Source: Podospora pseudocomata (Eukaryota; Ascomycota; Sordariomycetes; Sordariales; Podosporaceae). Taken from it: a DNA stretch of 64,000 nt. The stretch covers positions 1,116,001-1,180,000 of the forward strand of contig NC_085889.1 of the NCBI RefSeq assembly GCF_035222375.1, in the 5' to 3' direction. The first letter of the stretch is position 1, and each line of letters starts with the position of its first letter. Under the pieces are notes generated by a model. That model was not told where the DNA came from. It saw only the letters and a program-made list of their open reading frames with translations, and did not search any database. Of the stretch, positions 44,821 through 54,544 are shown one piece after another. The translations under genes were made by a program, and so were the position numbers.

Positions 44821-45599
44821 ATGCCAGTGCTCATATCGCGCACAACCTGTTACTGCAAGCAGACCAAGTTCGCAAAATGCAAGGCACCTGGCAAATGCAC
44901 TGGAGGGACCCTGAAATAGGCATTCAAGCTGTCTAGGGAAGCGGGCGCACGCCTCTACTTCATGCGTCGCATTCCTATGTGCTGCGTAAGCCCTCATGCT
45001 ATCCTTGATTTCCAGCTTGATTGATCTGACTTTGACTGACATGTTGCCCACGACAGGATACTTGTCCTGTGCCCAGAATCGAAGGCGTGCCTGACTGGAT
45101 GAGGGCCATATCTGAAGGGAAGATCCGATCGATGAATACACTGCCACTATCAGTAAAAAACTTGTCGGACTTTGAGGAAAGTACGGATGAAGGAACCAAT
45201 GAAGACAAATACGGTATCAACATCTATGGCGAAGTTGCTACAGGGACAAAGAGCTAGGATCAGTCATCCCGGGAATTTTACCAACTTCTTGATATCGCCA
45301 TGCACACGAAGGGGCTCACGGAGGACTAAAAGATGCTCAAGGCGACCAAGGTGGAGGCGATAAGGCGGGCGTGAAGGCGGATGAAGAGGAAGTTTGGAGA
45401 GGAAGAAAGGGAAGAAAGGGAACGGGTGCTATATTTCACTGAGCTCCGGGAGAGACTTCCGCAGCCTCATAACCTGATGTTCAGTCCAGCGGTGGAAAGC
45501 GACGAGATAATCTTGACAAATTACGCCGAGGCGCCGGCTTCTACTAGAGTTGACAGCGAGATCGGCACGCCCGTCTCTGGTATGGATCAGGAGGGATAG
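44821..45599 (+). pseudogene. Cys-rich cluster copy E, inverted and decayed
   Basis: Only copy on the plus strand. Exon 1 (44821-44985, 55 codons) reads TCYCKQTKFAKCKAPGKC, matching copy A, and ends MCC before a GTAAGC donor. A 71-nt intron (TTGACTGAC branch, CGACAG acceptor) leads in phase 0 to exon 2, which starts DTCPVPRIEG, the same [D/V]-x-C start as other copies. One frame runs from 44821 to 45599 and is broken by four stops: TAG 44917, TAG 45255, TAA and TGA near 45331 and 45373. Beyond them the helical tail continues (EFYQLLDIAMHTKGLTED, MKRKFGEEEREERERV). All four stops differ by one C-to-T change from CAG, CAG, CAA and CGA. A decayed host gene. Confidence 0.6.
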
Positions 45600-46124
45600 C
45601 GATACTACAGCGTACTGTGCAGTGTTTGGAATATAACATATGATGGTTTGGTGATGTCCAAAAAGTCCCTGCTTCCAATGCCAAGATTGTTTCACATAGC
45701 CAAGACTGGGAAGCTATCTGATTGGCTGAGCGGCTGTCGTAGCAACGGAAGCAGGCATCCTGACGACACTTAGTGGATCGATGCACGGACCGTGACGCGC
45801 CCGCGCCCGGGAATTTTTGGCTTCTCACGGGCCACAAGGAGAAGCAAACAGCCAAGAACTCCAAGCTGAAGCATCCTGGCATCACCATCATTTGCTGCGA
45901 AATTGACATCCCCGTATCACCGCCCTGCCCACGATTACTTGGAGTTTCCAGACGCTGCCGCCGCTTGGTTCAACGTCCCAAATACCACCAACCTTAATTG
46001 CCCCACGAGACCTGCGCCCACTGCCCCTCAATGGCTGTGTATCCGTGACCACCGCCCTTCCATCTCTGCTGGAAATTACAAGAGCACATCCAGGGACGGA
46101 CCCCGCGACCACCGCAATACCACG
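45600..46124. other. Promoter and leader of the ApsB-like gene
   Basis: The ApsB frame is open back to about 45903 but without an ATG before 46125. No other gene. Confidence 0.5.
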
Positions 46125-49100
46125 ATGAACGACGGCGACCACGACCGCCCCTCCCGGCCGAACACCGCCCACTGGATCGGCGACACAGAGTCTACCGATA
46201 ACAAACGTCCCGCCACCTCCGCTTCCGCCAGAGGAAGCAATCTCAAGCCCGAAAACATCCCTCCACTGCACCCGCCCTCCGCCCTCGCCGTGCCCGAGAC
46301 CAGCTATTTTGACAGCCCTAGCGGTGATCTGAGACACTCCGATTCCCAGGCCGAGATCGCTGTTCGACAGCACCTGCAAGACATCGAGTCTAGCTTTGAC
46401 GCCCCTCTGTCACCCATTCCCTCGACCAGCAATGGCTTTGACGATACGTTTGTCTTCGACTCGCCGTCAAAGAAGCCGGCTGCACCATTGCCGAAGGTGC
46501 CTGCAGATGATGCCGACGAGTCGCAGATGCTACCCGTCCCGAGTCGAACGGCTTCCGGTACATCCAATAACGCTGACGTGTCCGAGCTAACCGAGTCTGG
46601 CAACGACGAAAAGCAGGAGGATACCAGCAAGGCGACGCGGTCGTTGGAGGCATTTTCTTCCTCTCCAACAGCGGCTGCTGCGGCGCGGACGATATCGAGA
46701 GCCTTTCCCGAGGCCGTGTCCACCAACGCCGACACCAGCCCCGACAGGACGAACCCTCTCAAAGACGAGCCATACCTTGATCATTCTACCGAAAGCTCTC
46801 TGGTCATACCGCCGAGCAAGGAAGAACCAGCCCACCACAACGATCAAGAAACCAATTGGCAGCGGGCATCAGTCGACATAGGGAGCGTCAACAGCCAGGC
46901 GATGAAGTCTGCCAGCCGTCCCAAGTTCCTCCGGAGTCGAAACGCTAGTCAACGTTCGTCCGTGTCGTCGACCCTCACCGATCCTGAGAGCGACAATACC
47001 GTGGGAATTGGAGATTATGCGCTCCAATCAGGGGGCGCCGTTCCCTCCCTGGGCATGCCCCGCAATTTCAACAGCTTTCTTTCGCGGTCTATCAGCATGG
47101 GCAGCATGGCTAGCGGAGTTGACGACATGCACGATCACATCGGGCCCAGCGTCGGTCAACTCGAAACCCTGGACGAAGTCGACTCGAGCCTCTCACCCCA
47201 ACCACAACCACCACCACACAGACGAGCACCACGTGTCGTCGATGAAGAGGATGACGATGATGTGCTGCGAACCCCAACTCAATCCAAATCCTCGGCTGCG
47301 CTTGCCGCCCCGACCGATACTGTGCTCGCCCGACATGTTAGAGACGTACACGTGCCAGAATCGCTGGCGAATGAATACAAGTCCAAGGGGGGCCTGACGA
47401 CGCCGGGAAGGTCCGTCACGTTTGATAATGTCAATCTTGGGGCGTCCACGACGAGTCGGCATGGCAAGAGCCTGACGCTCAAGGAGCAGAGCAGCACCAT
47501 TGAGCGGCTGAGCAAGGAGAACTTTGACCTCAAGCTCAAGGTTATGTTTTTGAGCGACCGTCTGGACAAGCTCTCTGAAGAGGGTATTAAGGAGATGATC
47601 TCGGAGAATGTGGAGCTCAAGACTGGGTTGGCGGTGTTGCAGCGGGATAACAAGGTGTTGCGGAGGCGGGTGAAGGAGCTGGAGAAGCAATTGAAGGACG
47701 AAGACGAACGGCCGGGGACAGCTAAGAGCGCCGGGTCTGAGGATGAGGATGCGCATGACAAGGAGGAGGAGCTGATCTACCTGAGAGAACAAATGGAGGA
47801 GTACGTCACGGAAATTGAGAGGCTACGGAATGAGAACCTTAACAGGGAAGCGGAGAAAAGAAAGATGGCCGAGCTTGTCAAGACTTTGGGAGAAAGGGCC
47901 GGCGAGAGAATGGGCGAGAATCTGGGCCGACAAGAGGAAGCGGATGTCTGGAAGGATTTGTTGGAACAAGAGACTGCTAGGAGAGAACAAAGCGACGAGG
48001 ATAATCGCCGGCTACGCGACGAGGTATTCCGGTTGAAGCAGGAGATGGCCCAACAAATGGGGCTACCAACAAGCTCATCATCTAGCTTCCACCACAGCAG
48101 GAGGCATGCACCATTCTCACCCGCAGCACGACCACCGACAGCCTCGTTTTCGTCCCAGGATATGGACAACGCAACAACTGTGAGTGTCACACTGGTTGAT
48201 GACCTACGCCGGGAGAGTGAACAGTTGCGCCACGAGAACGCTGAGCTCCGCCGAGAAGTGGGCGCCCAGACCTCGATGTTGACGTCCAGGAACCGAGAGA
48301 AGGAGCGCTTGTACCAAGAGATTGAAGATCTCAAGATGGCCCAACGACGAGGCGGCCCAGCCCCATCGACTATCGACAGTCTCTTGGAACGATCGGCATC
48401 CCGGGCTGGTGTTCACGAGCGGTCCCATTCACGCATTAGCGGCGGTGCCACGACAGTTCTCGACGACCTGGACCGGGATGAGCTCGAGGAGAAGCTGGCC
48501 GAGCTGCGTGACAAGAACAATGAGCTCAAGCTGCAGAATCAAGATCTGCAACGAGAGTTGGATGCCTGCATGGAAGACTTTGAGACCGCGGTGGAAGCTA
48601 AGAAGCAAGCCGAGGAGCTGGTCGCCGCCCTGCAAGAGGATATTGACGCCGCTATGAACGACTTGATGGCCCTCCAGGCGGAGCGTGACGAAGCACTGCA
48701 AGAGCATGCCAACCTCGAGGCCGAATTCGAAGCCTTGCGTAAGGAAGCACAAGAAGAGATTGATGCCCTGGAGGGAGAAGCAGACCAACGTACCGGCGAG
48801 ATTGAGAGACTCCAGCTTGACCTCAATGACCGCACCGAAAACTTTGACGCCTTGCAGGAAGAGATGCGTAAGATGAGCGATGCACTTGTCAGACTGGAAG
48901 ATGAGCAGGAGTCCAAGATTCGCCGGATCTCCCAACTGGAGCAAGAGCTCGGCGACGCCAACAGGGAGTTGGAGGAGCTCGAGCTTAAGCTGCTCGAAGC
49001 CAACGACAAGGCTAACCGCCTGTCGGTGCAGCAAGAGTCCAGCCAGGGCGAGATTGCCTTCTTGCGAGAAGAGCAGGAGGGAGACAAGATCCGGATCGGA

Positions 49101-50936
49101 GACCTCGAGGCTGCTCTCGCTAATGTCGAGCAGAGCCTGCGGGATGAGAAGGATCGTGCCAGGGAGCTGGAGCAACGTCTCGCTACCGAGAGGAGACAAC
49201 GCGAGATTGTCGCCAACAAGGAGAAGGAAGAGGTTCAGCAGTTTGTCAACGAACTCAACCGGGAGGCATCGACGGCCAAGGACGAGGCTCGGAGACTCCG
49301 GAAGAGTCTGTCGAGCCGGGAGGTCGAAGCCACCGAGTGGAAGGAGAGATTACTGGAGCTCGAAAACAACTTGCGCGAGGCGTTGGGTGACTTGAGCGGT
49401 ACTAGGTCCAGCTTGCTCAAGGTGGGTCCCCTGGCCGTGACGCTTCGTGGAAGGTCTTGGCTAACGCTTTTTCAGAACATCGCCAAGATGCAACGGGATC
49501 TCGAAAACACTGTCCGCGACCTCGACTCTACCAAGGCCTCGCTCGTCGAGAAGGATCGCATCATCAAGCAGCGTGATGCTCTACTCGAGTCTCACAGCCA
49601 CGAAACCCGGAAGCTGGCCGAGATGCTCGACAAGGAGCGGGCCGCCCACCGCAACGTCAAGAACCAGTTTGAGACGTTCCAAAAGACGCACTCTCATGTC
49701 ACCCGCACGGTTAGCTCCCAAGATTCGCGGATCATGGAGCTCGAGGCCCAAAAGGCTGCAGACAAGAAGCGCATCTCTCAGTTGGAGAGCAGCTTCAAGG
49801 AGCAGCTTACGGAGCGCAACAACCTGTTGCTCATTCTCTGGACCCGTCTGTCCACCCTTTGTGGTTCAGATTGGGCACATGACAACAGCCTCATCAACGG
49901 GCGTGCCTTACCCAGTCTGGAGGTTGTTTCGACCATGCTTCCGGGTTTCAGCAAGAACCTGATGGCGGCTGTCAAGATGATTGAGACGATGATTGGCAAC
50001 TTCCAGACCAAGATCAAGTCGGTCGAAAAGGACCTCTGGAAAGAGTACCAGACTCTGGAAGGGCTGCTGGATCAGCGAACCAAGAAGCTCGACAGGCTGG
50101 AGTCTATTGTGCGCAACAACATTGCTACCGGACAACTCAGTGGCCACAGCTACTCTTCGCGTGACGCGGACAAACTTGCTCGCTTGGAGGAGGCGTACAG
50201 ACAGCTCAAAGTAGAATGCCACACCTTGCGGACAGCTGCGGAGGTTAGAGCCCGGCAGGCTTACGCGGCGACTGGTGATCCGAATGGGTTGCATGATCCC
50301 ACTTCTCCAGTTGGGGGGAGCCCATCCCCTTCTGTGCCCACTGGCCCCAAGGCTAAGAGCCGGATCCCCAAGACGGGCAGCAGGGGGAGTTCGCTTGGAC
50401 GGACGGGCGCACCTGTGCCGTCTCGTTCCTCAAGCCAGTTCCACTCTCACTCGTCGAGGACCCATCTCGCGGCTGATGAGTTTGGGATGCTGTCTCCTGA
50501 CGGGGGTAGTAATCCTGCAAACAACAGCATCGGGACTACGCCCCACCACACGGACAATGAAGCTCCTACCTCACCACTACATCAACAGGACAAGACACCG
50601 AGGGAGAGCTTGACCAACCAAGCAGCTGGCTCTAATACGGCTTCGGTTGCTGGTTCACAAGGTGGGACGGGGCAGTCGATGGAGAATAAATGGATGCTGA
50701 GACTACGAGATCTGGAGTATAAACTCAAGGCGGAGAGGGAGGGGAGGATACTGGATCGGGGGGAGGCGATGAAGAGGATTAATGCTAGTGAGAGTGAGAA
50801 TATGGCGTTGAGGGAGAATCTGGAACGGGAGAGGAGGAGGCAGTTGCAGTTGAGTCAGCAGGGGGAGAGGGAGCGAGAGAGGGGGGAGAGGGAGAGGGAG
50901 AGGGGGGAGAAGGGGGATAAAGGACAGGGCAGGTAG
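46125..50936 (+). CDS. apsB: ApsB/Mto1-type microtubule-organising-centre protein
   Basis: Coiled-coil scaffold that recruits gamma-tubulin complexes to spindle pole bodies and septal or cytoplasmic MTOCs. Exons 46125-49421 and 49476-50936 give 1585 residues. The 54-nt intron (GTGGGT, GGCTAACGC branch, TTTTTCAG) is a multiple of three with no stop. The N-terminal ~440 residues are disordered. The CM1/centrosomin motif sits at about residues 446-510 (LKEQSSTIERLSKENFDLKL, VMFLSDRLDKL). Long coiled coil follows to about 1400, then a Ser/Pro/Gly-rich stretch. A C-terminal Mto2-binding-like helix lies near 1505-1555 (LRLRDLEYKLKAEREGRILD), before an RE/RGE repeat tail. ATG 46125 is the first in frame. 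Its domain order matches A. nidulans ApsB and S. pombe Mto1. Confidence 0.9.
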   Translation: MNDGDHDRPSRPNTAHWIGDTESTDNKRPATSASARGSNLKPENIPPLHPPSALAVPETSYFDSPSGDLRHSDSQAEIAVRQHLQDIESSFDAPLSPIPSTSNGFDDTFVFDSPSKKPAAPLPKVPADDADESQMLPVPSRTASGTSNNADVSELTESGNDEKQEDTSKATRSLEAFSSSPTAAAAARTISRAFPEAVSTNADTSPDRTNPLKDEPYLDHSTESSLVIPPSKEEPAHHNDQETNWQRASVDIGSVNSQAMKSASRPKFLRSRNASQRSSVSSTLTDPESDNTVGIGDYALQSGGAVPSLGMPRNFNSFLSRSISMGSMASGVDDMHDHIGPSVGQLETLDEVDSSLSPQPQPPPHRRAPRVVDEEDDDDVLRTPTQSKSSAALAAPTDTVLARHVRDVHVPESLANEYKSKGGLTTPGRSVTFDNVNLGASTTSRHGKSLTLKEQSSTIERLSKENFDLKLKVMFLSDRLDKLSEEGIKEMISENVELKTGLAVLQRDNKVLRRRVKELEKQLKDEDERPGTAKSAGSEDEDAHDKEEELIYLREQMEEYVTEIERLRNENLNREAEKRKMAELVKTLGERAGERMGENLGRQEEADVWKDLLEQETARREQSDEDNRRLRDEVFRLKQEMAQQMGLPTSSSSSFHHSRRHAPFSPAARPPTASFSSQDMDNATTVSVTLVDDLRRESEQLRHENAELRREVGAQTSMLTSRNREKERLYQEIEDLKMAQRRGGPAPSTIDSLLERSASRAGVHERSHSRISGGATTVLDDLDRDELEEKLAELRDKNNELKLQNQDLQRELDACMEDFETAVEAKKQAEELVAALQEDIDAAMNDLMALQAERDEALQEHANLEAEFEALRKEAQEEIDALEGEADQRTGEIERLQLDLNDRTENFDALQEEMRKMSDALVRLEDEQESKIRRISQLEQELGDANRELEELELKLLEANDKANRLSVQQESSQGEIAFLREEQEGDKIRIGDLEAALANVEQSLRDEKDRARELEQRLATERRQREIVANKEKEEVQQFVNELNREASTAKDEARRLRKSLSSREVEATEWKERLLELENNLREALGDLSGTRSSLLKVGPLAVTLRGRSWLTLFQNIAKMQRDLENTVRDLDSTKASLVEKDRIIKQRDALLESHSHETRKLAEMLDKERAAHRNVKNQFETFQKTHSHVTRTVSSQDSRIMELEAQKAADKKRISQLESSFKEQLTERNNLLLILWTRLSTLCGSDWAHDNSLINGRALPSLEVVSTMLPGFSKNLMAAVKMIETMIGNFQTKIKSVEKDLWKEYQTLEGLLDQRTKKLDRLESIVRNNIATGQLSGHSYSSRDADKLARLEEAYRQLKVECHTLRTAAEVRARQAYAATGDPNGLHDPTSPVGGSPSPSVPTGPKAKSRIPKTGSRGSSLGRTGAPVPSRSSSQFHSHSSRTHLAADEFGMLSPDGGSNPANNSIGTTPHHTDNEAPTSPLHQQDKTPRESLTNQAAGSNTASVAGSQGGTGQSMENKWMLRLRDLEYKLKAEREGRILDRGEAMKRINASESENMALRENLERERRRQLQLSQQGERERERGERERERGEKGDKGQGR

Positions 50937-51421
50937 TATGCTGCGCTTTTGAGGGGTAGGGGAGCAGCAACAACAACAACAACAACCGGGGATGGGGTAT
51001 CGTCAACTGGGTCTTCGTCTGGGGAGGACAGGCAGAGGAAGGGGAGGTTGAAGGTGTGGTTTGGAGTGGGGTGGAAGAGAGGTGGAAGGGATAGTGTTGC
51101 TTGATATTCATTTCTACGATGGGTTGAGTTTTCGACTTTTCTTGTTTCAGCAAGCAAGGCGTGCAGCGCGTTCGTTCACGGATTCTGGAAGGGGTTGGTT
51201 TGGTTGGAAGGGATTGATTGGTTCCATGGGTGTTTTATTTCATTTCTCTATTTTGATATCATTTCGAAGAAGTATTGCGAGTTGTTGTTATGGGATGAGT
51301 TTGCTCTGCACTTTTTTGGGCTGTAGTTTTGTAGTATTACTCTTTTCCTCTGGATGTGGAAGTTTGGAGTGGGAGAGTTGTTGATGTATAAATATCATTT
51401 TGAGCTTTTGCGACACGCAAA
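50937..51421. other. Intergenic, with a CAA microsatellite
   Basis: 3' region of the ApsB-like gene; AGCAACAACAACAACAACAA lies at about 50964-50985. No gene. Confidence 0.5.
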
Positions 51422-51697
51422 TCAGTGGCTTGCTGCGCCCATCGAGGCTTGGGGCTTTTGATCAGTCTGTGGTGCAAACTTTACTGTCATTGTGACATCG
51501 ACGGCATTGCTTTTTGGTGGTGTAGCTAACGGAAGGGCTTGGTGTAGGTTGTGCAAGCAGCGCTCAAGGCTTTCAGGATGGAGATAACGAGAGATATGTG
51601 GTGTTTTGGGTTCTCGTAGCAGGCCGTCACGAGTCACAATCTCCGGTTTGTGGGGTTTGTCCGGCGGTGCATTTGACCAAACTTTTTCCACTTCCAT
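51422..51697 (-). CDS. Possible small conserved-looking protein of unknown function
   Basis: Single open frame of 91 residues from ATG 51697 (MEVEKVWSNAPPDKPHKPEI), with a composition that looks coding (TRDGLLREPKTPHISRYLHP, ERCLHNLHQAL) and no signal or membrane segment. I do not recognise it. The frame is open a little further upstream without a better ATG. It is convergent with the ApsB-like gene and divergent from the 734-residue gene. Confidence 0.4.
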   Translation of the reverse strand: MEVEKVWSNAPPDKPHKPEIVTRDGLLREPKTPHISRYLHPESLERCLHNLHQALPLATPPKSNAVDVTMTVKFAPQTDQKPQASMGAASH

Positions 51698-52339
51698 GGC
51701 GGGAGAGAAAAACCATCGAAGGTTCCATCCAGCCCACTGGGAGTGCTCCACAGAAAGATCGAACTTCGGACAACGTCAACACCCCGCCTTGGTGATAGCA
51801 AGATGGTGTTTGCGTGGGAGGGGGGGGGGGGAAGGGTGGTGGGCGACAACGTCGGGATTCACATCGGCCAGGCGCAGCTCCTCTTGTTTCCTGCCTCCTC
51901 AATGCAGTGTCGTTCGCGGGCCTTTCAGTAACATTTCCGGAACGCTCATCCATCGATCTATCGCGAACATGCGGGAACCTCTCCAGACAGCTTTCCACCA
52001 TCCAGCCACCGATACACCAACACGAACAATAGCGGCAAACGGTTGAGGACAAGCTGGAATCCAATTGCCAACGCCACATCCCCACCCACGCATCCAAACG
52101 GTGCCATGTGAACTGCCACCTCGGAAGATATCATGACTGAGCTTCTCTCCCAGGTATAAGTCACACATACCTTCTCTGTCTCTCTTGCCTTTTTGTCTCT
52201 ATTGCCTTCCTACCTCTCTTCTCTCTTGCCTCTGTCTCTCCTCTCACTCTTCTCTTTCTTCTCCTTCTTCTCTCTCTTCCAGTACTCAAGCAACAGCAGT
52301 ACACGTTAAGGCCATCGCCCTTTGACATCTCATTTGAAA
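51698..52339. other. Divergent intergenic region with C/T tract and possible 5'-UTR intron
   Basis: Contains a run of 12 G (51820-51831) and a pyrimidine tract about 52171-52280. CAG|GTATAAG at about 52154 and CTCTTCCAG at 52282 could bound an intron of about 130 nt in the leader of the next gene. Confidence 0.4.
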
Positions 52340-54544
52340 ATGGGTCTCCTGGGTCACACACCCAACGGGAAACCAGCCTTTCTCAATCCAAGAATACCTC
52401 CGCAGCGAGCTATTAGGGACCGTCTTCTACGCCAGATCTCCCATCGCTCCGCGCCTATCCGTATGCAAACAGATACCCGTCACCTTTCGCGCAACCCAGG
52501 TCAAGACCTCGACAACGGTTTTGCCTTGCCCAGACAACCAGAACTCGCTCCCTTCGAATTGGACCTCTCGGAACAGAATGGTATGCCGAGCAGTGTGGGG
52601 AGAGGTTCATTGGAGAACCGACAAGCTGAGTTTGACTGGTTGACCACACTGGTTGAGACAGTCGATTCCTTGCAACAAAAGGGGGATAGCTTGGACAGGC
52701 TGGTGGAGAAACTGTCCAAGATGGCGGATGATGGGGGGCTCAGGCAGGGAACCATGGACACATCCATGCTAGCAATGCTGGTGGCGAACCCTATTTTGCA
52801 GATGATGAGAGACATGGATAGGGAGGGCTGTGAGGTTACGGACGACATGATTCGGCAGTCAACCGCCGAGATCAGGAAGCTGGCGGGCATAACCGGAAAA
52901 GGATTCAACAAGGTGTTGGCTCAGTTGAGCAAAATGCAAGACACCTCTGTTGACAAGTCGGGTACCCTCAAAGTCACGGCGGAGGAAAAGGCTGAGGTCG
53001 AGGCTGAGCGGGATCTTGCGAGGCAGCGCAACAGCCGTGCCTGCAATCACCTCCCTTCCATCGTGTTCTGGCAGCCTCCGTCCAGTGCAAACAACTCGCT
53101 GAGCCACCTCGCCAGCAACAGACTGTGGAACTGGAACCCTATCAACTTTGCGGTCTTTCTGTCGCCTAGCTCTACTGACAACTATGACGACCTCTCGCTT
53201 GTCGACACCGCCATGGCAGAAGCTTTCTTTTCCCGAGTTACCTACCGCGTCGCCCGACACAGGCATCACCACTTTCTTGGCTACAGTGAAGTGAGGCTCC
53301 CATGCGAAGCTGAGGGCCAGGGTCCGCTGATTGTCGGCCGGGACCCTCCATCCATTGCTAACTGGGGAGCATGGGCCTGCGTGAATGCCATGTTGCAGGG
53401 CGTGGATGAGTACTGTTGCTGTCCAGAGGAAGCCAACTACTGCCTGAGGTATCAAGTGTGGCGTATCCCCCCAGGCTCTGTTGGATCGGAGCTAAACGTC
53501 TTGAAGCTGATGTGGTTCGATATTGATCCGCTGCGGACTGGGTGGGATGTCGTGCAGGCCATGGGCAAAAGCTATTGGATCCCGGTCAATTTCGTGCAGC
53601 TCTTTGCGCCTGCGAGGTATGCCACTCAGAACCACCCGCAGTGGTGTGATCTGTCAGCGGTCGAGGGCTTTTTTGTGGCCCTTGTCATTGGTAACTCTTC
53701 AGGAAAACGCGACGAGTGTTTTCGACAAGCCGAGTATCTCTTGGGAGATGCCGAGTTGGACGGGACTGACAGTGACGGTGTAATCAGCAATCACTGCGAT
53801 ACCAAGCGGACTACGCCCTCCACCTGGGACCAGGAGCTGCGCCGTGACGGGGACCTGGACAACTGGCGGTGCCTGAACTTCGTATTGGCACTTTCACAGG
53901 ATCAGGCCGAGGCGCATCGGCGCACTGCGCGCACCCGACGGGGTCAGCGGGCGCCAGATAGCTGGAGCGTAGAACTATGCTGTTGTCCGGAACGCACCCC
54001 ATTTTGTCTGGCCATCCGACTGGACAACCAGAGGGACACCAGCGGTGAGAACTACAAGTTGGTTCGGATCAAGTGGATCATGCGGAGCGACAGGCTGTAC
54101 GAGGCTAATCGGCTGTTGCAATCACCTGTCTGGCCCATCATGAACCGTGAGGCTGAGGAGAGACTGAAGGTGGTATTCCAGACAGAGGTACCGGAAGAGT
54201 GTGACAACTGTAAGGCGGATCAGGACGACGAGGAGACGGATGAAGATGAAGACAATGATGAAGAGATGAGAGAGACTAAGCAAAAGGAAACCATGTCGCC
54301 CCTTTTCAGCGAGAGTGATGATGATGATGGCGAGGAAGATCAGGATGGATCACCTGACACTCTGGACTTTACACGCGCCTACTCTCCTCGTCGGTCGCTG
54401 CCTAGGGTGGCCGGGCGGAGACCATGGTCTGGTGAGGAGGAAGGGGAGGATCAGGCCAGGAACAAACGGCGTCGGGTGGATATCACAACCGAGATCAGTG
54501 GGTTGAAGGGGATCGCTAAAACCCTAAAGCTCCCTCTCCCCTAA
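52340..54544 (+). CDS. Large protein of unknown function, acidic C-terminal region
   Basis: Single exon of 734 residues from ATG 52340 (MGLLGHTPNGKP). Not recognised. Residues about 90-230 are helical and charged (FDWLTTLVETVDSLQQKGDS; LVEKLSKMADDGG). The middle part, about 245-610, is globular and rich in Trp and Cys, with two similar sub-segments: GWDVVQAMGKSYWIPVNF and CLRYQVWRI versus ELCCCPERTPFCLAIRL, with CCCPE in both. This suggests an internal duplication. The C-terminal ~130 residues are strongly acidic (DDEETDEDEDNDEE) followed by NKRRRVD, a nuclear-localisation-like end. A nuclear role is plausible, nothing more. Confidence 0.75.
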   Translation: MGLLGHTPNGKPAFLNPRIPPQRAIRDRLLRQISHRSAPIRMQTDTRHLSRNPGQDLDNGFALPRQPELAPFELDLSEQNGMPSSVGRGSLENRQAEFDWLTTLVETVDSLQQKGDSLDRLVEKLSKMADDGGLRQGTMDTSMLAMLVANPILQMMRDMDREGCEVTDDMIRQSTAEIRKLAGITGKGFNKVLAQLSKMQDTSVDKSGTLKVTAEEKAEVEAERDLARQRNSRACNHLPSIVFWQPPSSANNSLSHLASNRLWNWNPINFAVFLSPSSTDNYDDLSLVDTAMAEAFFSRVTYRVARHRHHHFLGYSEVRLPCEAEGQGPLIVGRDPPSIANWGAWACVNAMLQGVDEYCCCPEEANYCLRYQVWRIPPGSVGSELNVLKLMWFDIDPLRTGWDVVQAMGKSYWIPVNFVQLFAPARYATQNHPQWCDLSAVEGFFVALVIGNSSGKRDECFRQAEYLLGDAELDGTDSDGVISNHCDTKRTTPSTWDQELRRDGDLDNWRCLNFVLALSQDQAEAHRRTARTRRGQRAPDSWSVELCCCPERTPFCLAIRLDNQRDTSGENYKLVRIKWIMRSDRLYEANRLLQSPVWPIMNREAEERLKVVFQTEVPEECDNCKADQDDEETDEDEDNDEEMRETKQKETMSPLFSESDDDDGEEDQDGSPDTLDFTRAYSPRRSLPRVAGRRPWSGEEEGEDQARNKRRRVDITTEISGLKGIAKTLKLPLP

